The notes under the pieces are model-generated. The model saw only the letters and a program-made list of their open reading frames with translations. It ran no database searches and had not been told where the DNA came from. From Bacteroidia bacterium (lineage in GTDB: Bacteria; Bacteroidota; Bacteroidia; UKL13-3), in NCBI GenBank assembly GCA_019454865.1, contig JACFNJ010000003.1, positions 16,809 to 27,204 on the forward strand: DNA of 10,396 bases, given 5' to 3'. A program made the position numbers and the translations under genes. Numbering within the stretch: position 1 is the stretch's first letter; each line of letters starts with the position of its first letter. Shown in pieces: positions 1 to 5,506 of this stretch.

Positions 1-1
1 T

Positions 2-301
2 ATTCATCCATTTAAAAATGGAATAGCAAAAGTGGAGAAAGACAAAAAACAAGGATTTATAAACGAGCAAGGCGAAGAGTTTGTTCCGGTAAAGTACGAC
101 CAAATTTATCCGTGGGAAAAAGGGAAAGCCAAAGTAGAAATAGCCGGGAAATATGGCTTTATTAATGAACAAGGCGAAGAATATATTCCGGTGAAATATG
201 ACTTTATCGGTCCGTTTAAAAATGGATTAGCAATAGTTTCATTGATGGGTAGAAGAGGCTTAATAAATGAAAGTGGCGAAGAAGTAGTGCCATTACAGTA
301 A
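2..301 (+). CDS. WG-repeat protein, 3' end only (5' truncated by window edge)
   Basis: The reading frame is open from base 2 with no start needed and ends in TAA at 299-301, so these 99 residues are the C-terminus of a longer protein. A GTG at 32 lies inside the repeat array and is unlikely to be the true start. The protein consists of WG-type repeats with a period of exactly 34 residues, each with a core like GFINEQGEE followed by a VPVKYD-like strand and a K-G-A/K-V strand. Two full units and two partial ones are visible. WG repeats are predicted to form beta-rich solenoids, are common in Bacteroidota, and have no single assigned function; the binding partner cannot be inferred. The final unit is shorter and ends in VVPLQ, as expected for a natural C-terminus. 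The family call is solid and the role is unknown. Confidence 0.85.
   Translation: MHPFKNGIAKVEKDKKQGFINEQGEEFVPVKYDQIYPWEKGKAKVEIAGKYGFINEQGEEYIPVKYDFIGPFKNGLAIVSLMGRRGLINESGEEVVPLQ
53..301 (+). repeat. 102-bp tandem coding repeats (WG units)
   Basis: The glycine codon opening each GFINE/GLINE core lies at 53, 155 and 257, a spacing of exactly 102 bp. The first two units are very similar at DNA level (both contain caaggcgaaga and ttccggt), while the third has diverged and is cut short by the stop codon. This points to unit duplication inside the gene. Confidence 0.8.
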
Positions 302-421
302 TTAAATACTTTAAACTACTTTGTAAATTTACTGTATATTTTATTAATCAATAACTTTAGGTAAGTAGATATTTTATACAATATCGGGCAACAATTAATT
401 ACAAAAAAGCAATTGCCACTA

Positions 422-429
422 TAATTTTG
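422..429 (+). promoter_or_regulatory. Candidate -7 promoter element (TAATTTTG) of the hydrolase gene
   Basis: TAATTTTG matches the Bacteroidota -7 consensus TANNTTTG and ends only 5 nt before the ATG at 435. No clear -33 TTTG lies at the usual spacing of about 20 nt. If it is used, transcription would begin at or next to the start codon, giving a leaderless or nearly leaderless mRNA. This rests on motif match only. Confidence 0.45.
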
Positions 430-434
430 CAGCA

Positions 435-1382
435 ATGATTGTTACTGACTATCCCGAAATTAAGCCTAACTTGCTTTACCGCAATAAACATTTTTCTACA
501 ATTGCCCCTTCCCTATTTCGTAAACACACGGTAATATATACCCGCAAACGCATAACTACACCCGATACGGATTTTTTTAATGTGGATTGTATTTTAAGAA
601 ACAACAAGCGTGCTGTGGTATTGTTGCATGGATTAGAAGGAAGTAGCAATTCGCAATACATTAAAGGATTTGCGAACTTATTTGCAAACCAGCAATATGA
701 TATACATGCTATAAATTTTAGAGGTTGCGGAGGTGAAAGCAATCTGTTGCCAAGCTCATACCATAGCGGGTTTACGGCAGATTTAAAGTTGTATATTGAA
801 CAAATTTTACCAAAGTATTCATCAATTTATTTAATTGGATTTAGTCTTGGTGGAAATGTTATGCTAAAGTACCTTGCTGAGTATAACAACACTGCAAACA
901 TAATTAAAGCTGCGGCTGTGGTATCTGTTCCGGTTGATTTAAAAGGTGCTGCAATGGAATTGGATAATGGTTTTAACCGTGTGTATATGCAACGATTTAT
1001 TAATAGTTTAAGCAAAAAAATATTAGCCAAAAGCAAGCAGTTCCCACAACAAATAGATATTAAAGGACTTCATTCCATTAAAAATTTCAAACAATTTGAT
1101 GATAGATATACTGCACCTTTGCACGGATTTGCTAATGCAGAAGAGTATTGGAGTAAATGCAGTAGCATAAATAATTTGAACACGATAAATACGCCTACAC
1201 TTTTTATTAATTCAAGGAATGATCCATTTTTAAGTGCGAGTTGTTTTCCTTATGATGAAATTGCTGACCACCCTTTTTTGCATGGTATATTTACCAACTA
1301 TGGTGGGCATGTAGGGTTTATGTTGAATAGCAAAACCAGTTGGTTAGAGCCTATTGTATTTAGCTTTTTCCAAGAAGAATAA
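435..1382 (+). CDS. YheT-family alpha/beta hydrolase (predicted esterase-like)
   Basis: This 315-residue protein has the full layout of the YheT/EMB8-like (UPF0017) alpha/beta-hydrolase family at normal length. An HGLEGSS segment at residues 65-71 supplies the oxyanion-side loop, and the family signature NFRGCGGE follows at 94-101. The nucleophile elbow GFSLGGN places the catalytic serine at 137. The acid is probably D263 in INSRNDPFL, and the histidine is H292 in YGGHVGF. The family-typical FDDRYTAPLHGF stretch at 221-232 is also present. No signal peptide is seen, so it is probably cytoplasmic or loosely membrane-associated. Substrates of bacterial YheT proteins are poorly defined; short-chain ester or lipid hydrolysis is a family-level expectation. 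It appears monocistronic and converges on the next gene across a shared terminator. Family identity is certain, substrate unknown. Confidence 0.93.
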   Translation: MIVTDYPEIKPNLLYRNKHFSTIAPSLFRKHTVIYTRKRITTPDTDFFNVDCILRNNKRAVVLLHGLEGSSNSQYIKGFANLFANQQYDIHAINFRGCGGESNLLPSSYHSGFTADLKLYIEQILPKYSSIYLIGFSLGGNVMLKYLAEYNNTANIIKAAAVVSVPVDLKGAAMELDNGFNRVYMQRFINSLSKKILAKSKQFPQQIDIKGLHSIKNFKQFDDRYTAPLHGFANAEEYWSKCSSINNLNTINTPTLFINSRNDPFLSASCFPYDEIADHPFLHGIFTNYGGHVGFMLNSKTSWLEPIVFSFFQEE

Positions 1383-1401
1383 TTGCCGGAATTTTGTAAA
1401 A

Positions 1402-1440
1402 TAAAAATCCCCAAAAGCAAAACGCTTTTGGGGATTTTTA
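1402..1440. terminator. Bidirectional intrinsic terminator between convergent genes
   Basis: A perfect 17-bp inverted repeat (arms 1402-1418 and 1424-1440) encloses a 5-nt aaaac loop. The CCCCAAAAGC/GCTTTTGGGG core is flanked by A-runs on one side and T-runs on the other, so the hairpin with a U-tract works on both strands. It lies between the hydrolase stop (1382) and the stop of the minus-strand gene (1457). Confidence 0.93.
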
Positions 1441-1456
1441 TATGTTTAATGTATGC

Positions 1457-2149
1457 TTAGTTGTTTACATTTATTTTACCCGATTTGATAACATTGCCAT
1501 CAACATCCATAATTTGGTATAAATAAATTCCTGCTTTAAATGTAGAAACATTTACTTGTGCTGCGTTTATATCGAAGTTAGCTGTTGTAACTTCACGTCC
1601 TGTAATGTCAGTTATTTTTACCATTTTAGCTTTGTTGTATTCAATAGTAAAGTTTACTACATCAGTAGCCGGATTAGGATATACTTGTACAGTAGTAGCT
1701 GCTTTTTCAATTTCTGTTAATGTATTATAGAAATTATATGATCTACATGATGCCATTTGGAATGAAGCGCTAGTACCACTAATTGCATAAACAGCTATAC
1801 ACAACGGTTGTGCGCTGTTTGTGCCTGGTAACATATTTATTGATACCGATTGAGTGCCTTGGATGGAATCACCGGCTGCTAAATCAGCACTTAAAGTGCG
1901 GGCAATAATTTGACTTCCGAATGGAGAGTATGAAGAACCATTAATTGTACCAAAACCTAAAGCATAATTTGTACCGGATGTAATTGTACTTCCAGATACA
2001 TTTTTAAGATAATAGGTATAAGTAGTAGATTGGCCGGAAGTAATAGTAGAGTTAGATGCAGGATCAGTCAATAAAATAGACCAAGTTTGTGCAAATGCAC
2101 CTACACTAAATACAGATGCAGCAAATAATGAAAGTAATAGTTTTTTCAT
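1457..2149 (-). CDS. Small secreted protein with T9SS type A sorting domain
   Basis: A 230-residue protein with a Sec signal peptide at residues 1-20: MKK, then a hydrophobic stretch ending GAFA, with likely cleavage before Q21. The C-terminal domain at about 154-230 is a type A T9SS sorting domain: VYPNPATD at 156-163, then the ITDITGREV strand, the FKAGIYLYQI strand at 204-213, and a final lysine-bearing strand. Such tails direct export across the outer membrane by the type IX system and are usually removed, leaving the cargo released or surface-anchored. The cargo, residues 21-150, is Ser/Thr-rich and beta-like, resembling an Ig-like fold (LKNVSGSTITSG, then a GTQSVSINM strand). It has only two cysteines, C117 and C135, which could form a disulfide. 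I see no catalytic motif and do not recognise the cargo domain. It looks monocistronic. Confidence 0.9.
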   Translation of the reverse strand: MKKLLLSLFAASVFSVGAFAQTWSILLTDPASNSTITSGQSTTYTYYLKNVSGSTITSGTNYALGFGTINGSSYSPFGSQIIARTLSADLAAGDSIQGTQSVSINMLPGTNSAQPLCIAVYAISGTSASFQMASCRSYNFYNTLTEIEKAATTVQVYPNPATDVVNFTIEYNKAKMVKITDITGREVTTANFDINAAQVNVSTFKAGIYLYQIMDVDGNVIKSGKINVNN

Positions 2150-2186
2150 GTTGTTAAAATATTAGTTTAGTTTTAAAAAATATATT

Positions 2187-2194
2187 CAAATATA
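2187..2194 (-). promoter_or_regulatory. Candidate -7 promoter element (TATATTTG) of the small T9SS-cargo gene
   Basis: Read on the minus strand, TATATTTG is an exact match to TANNTTTG and lies 37 nt upstream of the start codon, leaving a leader of about 30 nt. A clear -33 TTG is not visible at the expected distance. The wider string ATATATTTGAA also occurs upstream of the other T9SS-cargo gene in this window. Confidence 0.45.
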
Positions 2195-2295
2195 TATTTA
2201 ATAATTGAAATTATTTAACTTAAATACGTGAAAAATCAACCATACCTATGTGCATAAGCTACAAATGAATATTTTACACTACTATTAAAATTTAC

Positions 2296-2760
2296 TTAAT
2301 GCTTAATAAAATACTTTTGGATTTTATCAGCACGTTTTTCGCCTACTAAATTAACCAACTGCCGATAATCGGCTTCTTTTATTTTTTTACGGATTTAAAG
2401 GTTTTCAATAAAAGTTGAACGGTTTGTTTACCAATTCCCGGTATTTCAATTAACTCCGATTGAAACGTATTTTTACTTCTACGGTTACGGTGATGTGTAA
2501 TACCGAAACGATGTGCCTCATCACGCAATTGCTGAATTACTTTTAGTGTTTCACTTTTTTTGTTTAAATACAAAGGCAGTTCGTCTTCTGGATAGTATAG
2601 TTCTTCCAATCGTTTGGCAATACCTAAAACCGGAATTTTACCATAAAGATTCAACTCTTTTAAACTGCTAATGGCTGAACTAAGTTGCCCCCTTTCTTCC
2701 GTCTATTACAAGCAAATCAGGCAATTTTTGATTTTCATCCAACATCCTTTTATACCTGCG
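2296..2760 (-). pseudogene. Broken duplicate of the uvrC 3' end (codons 446-599)
   Basis: This stretch aligns end to end with 3569-4033 inside the intact uvrC gene, with 12 substitutions and 2 single-base indels by hand count (about 97% identity). It begins at the codon equivalent to residue 446, has no start codon or N-terminal domains, and ends at the same TAA (2296-2298) after an intact KIQKYFIKH tail. Two frameshifts break it. One extra C in a 5-C run (2688-2692; 4 C in uvrC) leads to a TAG at 2680-2682. One lost base beside 2381 creates a TAA at 2379-2381 after KSVKK. A G-to-R change also hits the DGGKG motif next to the catalytic-aspartate position. The segment between the frameshifts stays open for 91 codons from an internal ATG (2654), but it is a fragment of the endonuclease and first HhH region, not a gene. 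It is a remnant left by the duplication that put the toxin-antitoxin module here. Confidence 0.95.
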
Positions 2761-2809
2761 TTTGCAGTAATTTAAATTCCAACCATTAAATAAAATATTA
2801 ACTTAACAA

Positions 2810-2844
2810 TTTGTAAGAATAGAATTTTTGTAATTACTTTGTAA
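2810..2844 (+). promoter_or_regulatory. Promoter and possible operator of the toxin-antitoxin operon
   Basis: TTTG at 2810-2813 and TTACTTTG at 2834-2841 are 20 nt apart and fit the Bacteroidota -33/-7 pattern (the -7 box has one mismatch to TANNTTTG), placing the start about 15 nt before the ATG at 2861. The same stretch holds three copies of TTTGTAA at 2810, 2827 and 2838, the last two within near-identical 11-mers, plus the palindrome GTAATTAC at 2830-2837. AbrB-fold antitoxins bind their own promoters, so these repeats are plausible operator sites. That is inference. Confidence 0.5.
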
Positions 2845-2860
2845 TCACAATATAAATTTT

Positions 2861-3109
2861 ATGGAGCTTTCAGTAATAAATATCGGTAACTCAAAAGGAA
2901 TTAGGCTATCAAAGACAATTTTGGAAAAATATAGTATAAATGACAAGGTTGAACTAATTCTTGAAAAAGGATATATTATATTGAAGCCTAAAGCAGAGCC
3001 ACGTAAAAATTGGGAAAAGGCATTTAAAAAAATGCGCGAAAACGGAGACGACCAACTTTTAATGGACGATGTTTTTGACGATGAAAATTTTGAAGAATGG
3101 AGCAAGTAA
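2861..3109 (+). CDS. MazE-like antitoxin (SpoVT/AbrB fold)
   Basis: An 82-residue protein, normal size for a MazE-type antitoxin. Residues 1-47 form a swapped-hairpin AbrB DNA-binding domain: MELSVINIGNSKGIRLSK, then ILEKYSINDKVELILEKGYIILKP, with the IGNSKGIRLSK core characteristic of MazE. Residues 58-82 are strongly acidic (NGDDQLLMDDVFDDENFEEW), matching the flexible tail that MazE antitoxins wrap around the toxin to block its RNA-binding groove. It is expected to neutralise the downstream toxin and to repress the operon alone and as a complex. Its last 13 bases overlap the toxin gene, which implies translational coupling. A minus-strand frame over the same bases is a shadow. Confidence 0.92.
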   Translation: MELSVINIGNSKGIRLSKTILEKYSINDKVELILEKGYIILKPKAEPRKNWEKAFKKMRENGDDQLLMDDVFDDENFEEWSK

Positions 3110-3423
3110 ATCAATATGACATCGTGTTGGTTAATCTCGACCCTACGATTGGAAGTGAAATGAAAAAGACAAGACCATGCGTTGTTTTATCACCAAATGA
3201 GATGAACAAATATTTACATACAATTGTAATAGCCCCATTAACAAGCAACTCAAAGCCATACCCTACTAGAGTTGAAGTAAGACATAAAACGACAAAAGGA
3301 TGGATTGTTATTGATCAAATACGAACGATTGACAGACTAAGGATTGTTAAACGCTTTGAATCTTTGACTGAAAAGGAAATTGAAAAAGTTAAAGCGGTAA
3401 TTCATGAAACATTTGTGGACTAA
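3097..3423 (+). CDS. MazF/PemK-family mRNA interferase toxin
   Basis: A 108-residue protein of typical MazF length. The N-terminal part reads YDIVLVNLDPT then GSEMKKTRPCVVLSP, the family core; R26 matches the catalytic arginine and E21 the glutamate seen after GSE in E. coli MazF. APLTSNSKPYP at 46-56 places the second catalytic residue at T49, and IDQIRTIDR at 72-80 is the conserved strand after it. Family members cut single-stranded RNA at short sequences, halting translation until the antitoxin is restored; the target sequence cannot be read from the protein. The ATG at 3097 lies within the antitoxin gene, a 13-bp overlap in another frame, as in many type II modules. The catalytic positions look intact, so it is probably active. 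It converges on uvrC with 145 bp between the stops. Confidence 0.94.
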   Translation: MEQVNQYDIVLVNLDPTIGSEMKKTRPCVVLSPNEMNKYLHTIVIAPLTSNSKPYPTRVEVRHKTTKGWIVIDQIRTIDRLRIVKRFESLTEKEIEKVKAVIHETFVD

Positions 3424-3568
3424 ACCTAACGTCAACAAAGGAATCTGCTAATACACAGTTTTTTTCGATACACTAACAGCACGTAAGCTTGAATGGGATT
3501 GTTTTCTTGTCCATAGTTTATATTTTTAATAAATAGTGTGAATGTACATTTGGAAATAGAAGTAAAAG

Positions 3569-4033
3569 TTAATGCTTTATAAAATACTTTTGAATTTTAT
3601 CAGCACGTTTTTCGCCTACTAAATCAACCAACTGCCGGTAATCGGCTTCTTTTACTTTTTTTACGGATTTAAAGGTTTTCAATAAGAGTTGAACGGTTTG
3701 TTTACCAATTCCAGGTATTTCAATTAACTCCGATTGAAACGTATTTTTACTTCTACGGTTACGGTGATGTGTAATACCGAAACGATGTGCCTCATCACGC
3801 AATTGCTGAATTACTTTTAGTGTTTCACTTTTTTTGTTTAAATACAAAGGCAGTTCGTCTTCTGGATAGTATAGTTCTTCCAATCGTTTGGCAATACCTA
3901 AAACCGGAATTTTACCATAAAGATTCAACTCTTTTAAACTGCTAATGGCTGAACTAAGTTGCCCCTTTCCTCCATCTATTACAAGCAAATCGGGCAATTT
4001 TTGGTTTTCGTCCAACATCCTTTTATACCTACG
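3569..4033 (-). repeat. 465-bp direct repeat, intact copy (uvrC codons 446-599 plus stop)
   Basis: This is the partner of 2296-2760, in the same orientation. Similarity starts at the first base of the uvrC stop triplet (3569) and fades after 4033. The part matching 2440-2691 is identical for 252 bp. All 12 substitutions fall outside it: 6 toward the stop codon and 6 toward codon 446. Ten are synonymous. Confidence 0.95.
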
Positions 4034-5368
4034 ATATACAACCTCACGCATGGTAGCAAAATCATCGGGGCCAACAACGGTTTTTGGAATAAAATGCCTG
4101 TAATCGGATTTGCTTGGCTTACCGTTTTTAAACACTACACATGCCGAAACCGGATTTGTACCTTGTATATTTGAGTTATCAAAACATTCAATATGTCGAG
4201 GCAAGTCTTTTAGTCGTAAGTCTTGCATCATTTGAGTCAGCAATCTGTCGGTTTTAAGTTCGGGGTTTAGTTTTTCGTAGTACAATAGTTTATCTCGTTT
4301 ATAAAACAAAGCATTTTTTGTAGATAGGTCTAATAGTTTTTTCTTGTCGCCAAGTTTAGGCACCGTTATTATAACCGAATCGTCAGAAAAATCTACCGAA
4401 AAAGGCACTACTATTTCTTTGGAATTGCTTGAGTATTTTTCACGTAATTGTTCAATTGCAAATCGTAAAATTTCATCTTCCGTTTCATCCAACCGAGTTT
4501 TTAATTCAACTGTTTGCGTTTGAATTATCATACCATTCATTACTTTTAAATAATTAACAAATGCAAAACCATTATCTGTAACAATGCTAAACACATCTAA
4601 ATTAGAAATAGACTGGCTAACTACGGTAGATTTACTTTGGTAATTGGTAAGTATATCGAGTTTCTTTTTAAAACTTGCAGCTTCTTCAAATTGCAAATTA
4701 GCTGAAGTATTTTGCATTTCGTGTTTTAAAAAGTGCATTACTTCACTAATGTTTACTTTTAATATATTCCGAATATCACGTATGGCTTTGTCGTATTCAT
4801 CTTGTGTTTGATTACCTATACAAGGTGCTTTACAATTTCCGAGTTGATATTCCAAACAGCTTCTAAATTTTCCGGCTTTAATGTTTTCAGGTGTTAGATT
4901 TAAATTGCAAGTGCGGGTTAGGTACAGCTCTTTTATCAAATCTAAAATGGTATGCATTACCGTTAAACTTGCATACGGTCCAAAATATTCGCTTCCGTCT
5001 TTTACAGGATTTCGTGTGTAAATAATGCGCGGAAAACCTTCATTTTTAATTGCAATAAACGGATATGTTTTATCATCTTTTAAATTGATATTATACTTGG
5101 GTTGATATTTTTTAATCAGAACATTTTCTAAAAGCAATGCATCATTTTCAGTATCAACAATGGTAATCTGCACATCACATATTTTAGAAACCATCATCTT
5201 AGTTTTTCTATTATGTGCGTTTTGTTTAACAAAATAACTGCTAACTCTTTTCTTTAAGTTTTTAGCTTTTCCAATATATATAATCTCTCCATCACTGTTT
5301 AGGTACTTATAAATACCCGGAAGCTCCGGCAATCGTTTAATTGTTTCCCCTAATTCTCCTTGCTTCAT
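3569..5368 (-). CDS. uvrC: UvrC, excinuclease ABC subunit C
   Basis: Complete at 599 residues, normal for UvrC, the nuclease that makes both incisions around DNA lesions after UvrA/UvrB loading. The N-terminal GIY-YIG domain (about 14-95) has GIY at 18-20, YIG at 31-33, R41 and E81 and makes the 3' cut. Four cysteines at 154, 171, 179 and 183 match the iron-sulfur cluster ligands of the family. A UVR (UvrB-binding) motif lies near 205-240. The C-terminal RNase H-like endonuclease, which makes the 5' cut, has D397 (CFDN), D435/D436 (GPDD), D465 (VIDGGKG) and a histidine in THHRNRR (534/535). Helix-hairpin-helix DNA binding follows at about 548-598 (IPGIGKQTVQ). The ATG at 5368 gives a canonical N-terminus. 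Codons 446-599 are duplicated at 2296-2760, so the gene's 3' third may come from a different allele than its 5' part. Confidence 0.98.
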   Translation of the reverse strand: MKQGELGETIKRLPELPGIYKYLNSDGEIIYIGKAKNLKKRVSSYFVKQNAHNRKTKMMVSKICDVQITIVDTENDALLLENVLIKKYQPKYNINLKDDKTYPFIAIKNEGFPRIIYTRNPVKDGSEYFGPYASLTVMHTILDLIKELYLTRTCNLNLTPENIKAGKFRSCLEYQLGNCKAPCIGNQTQDEYDKAIRDIRNILKVNISEVMHFLKHEMQNTSANLQFEEAASFKKKLDILTNYQSKSTVVSQSISNLDVFSIVTDNGFAFVNYLKVMNGMIIQTQTVELKTRLDETEDEILRFAIEQLREKYSSNSKEIVVPFSVDFSDDSVIITVPKLGDKKKLLDLSTKNALFYKRDKLLYYEKLNPELKTDRLLTQMMQDLRLKDLPRHIECFDNSNIQGTNPVSACVVFKNGKPSKSDYRHFIPKTVVGPDDFATMREVVYRRYKRMLDENQKLPDLLVIDGGKGQLSSAISSLKELNLYGKIPVLGIAKRLEELYYPEDELPLYLNKKSETLKVIQQLRDEAHRFGITHHRNRRSKNTFQSELIEIPGIGKQTVQLLLKTFKSVKKVKEADYRQLVDLVGEKRADKIQKYFIKH

Positions 5369-5372
5369 CTTA

Positions 5373-5380
5373 CAAATTTA
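5373..5380 (-). promoter_or_regulatory. Candidate -7 promoter element (TAAATTTG) of uvrC
   Basis: On the minus strand TAAATTTG matches TANNTTTG and ends 4 nt before the uvrC ATG, which would put the transcription start at or beside the start codon. No convincing -33 box is seen. The arrangement is the same as at the hydrolase gene (422-429). Confidence 0.4.
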
Positions 5381-5473
5381 TAAAAGAGTATTGCATTTTT
5401 ACAGGCGAATTTTAAAGCCAACATGAAAGGATTTTTAATATCAATTAAGCCTTCAATTAACAAAATGAATTAA

Positions 5474-5481
5474 TATATTTG
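5474..5481 (+). promoter_or_regulatory. Candidate -7 promoter element (TATATTTG) of the large T9SS-cargo gene
   Basis: TATATTTG matches TANNTTTG and lies 25 nt upstream of the ATG at 5507. It sits in the 138-bp divergent spacer shared with uvrC. No clear -33 TTG is visible at about 20 nt. The 11-mer ATATATTTGAA around it is identical to the one upstream of the small T9SS-cargo gene. Confidence 0.45.
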
Positions 5482-5506
5482 AACTCAAAGTTATTTTATA
5501 AAATAT

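Larger units (their letters stand above)
2761..3568. other. Inserted segment between uvrC repeats, carrying a toxin-antitoxin operon
   Basis: These roughly 808 bp are bounded on both sides by the 465-bp direct repeat of the uvrC 3' end. The only genes inside are the two toxin-antitoxin genes; no transposase, integrase or terminal inverted repeat is visible. The left end (2761-2860) is AT-rich leader holding the operon promoter. The right end (3424-3568) is 145 bp of non-coding DNA between the convergent toxin and uvrC stops, with no strong hairpin. That it is an insertion is inferred from the repeat structure; the unoccupied site is not available here. Confidence 0.75.

Noticed and set aside
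302..434. Terminator or regulatory RNA between the WG-repeat gene and the hydrolase
   Set aside because: Only a short AT palindrome (GTAAATTTAC near 323-332) is present, with no GC-containing stem, so no terminator or structured RNA is supported.
2379..2654. A 91-codon open frame on the minus strand that could be called a short UvrC-like gene
   Set aside because: It is the part of the uvrC remnant between the two frameshifts. It has no promoter or ribosome-binding context of its own and is identical to the middle of uvrC over almost all its length.
2845..3114. Minus-strand frame opposite the antitoxin gene
   Set aside because: It mirrors the antitoxin gene, its product resembles no family, and the plus-strand frame has clear MazE features and overlap coupling with the toxin.
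3424..3568. Possible integron attC site after the toxin stop, because ACCTAAC fits the RYYYAAC half-site
   Set aside because: No matching GTTRRRY partner or imperfect palindrome follows within the 145 bp, so a folded attC site is not supported.
2761..3568. An insertion sequence or other transposon
   Set aside because: No transposase frame, no terminal inverted repeats and no short target-site duplication were found; the flanking repeat is far too long for one.
2296..4033. The duplication as an assembly artefact
   Set aside because: The copies differ at 14 positions in a structured pattern and have unrelated flanks, which a collapsed or duplicated contig would not produce. Long reads would still settle it.
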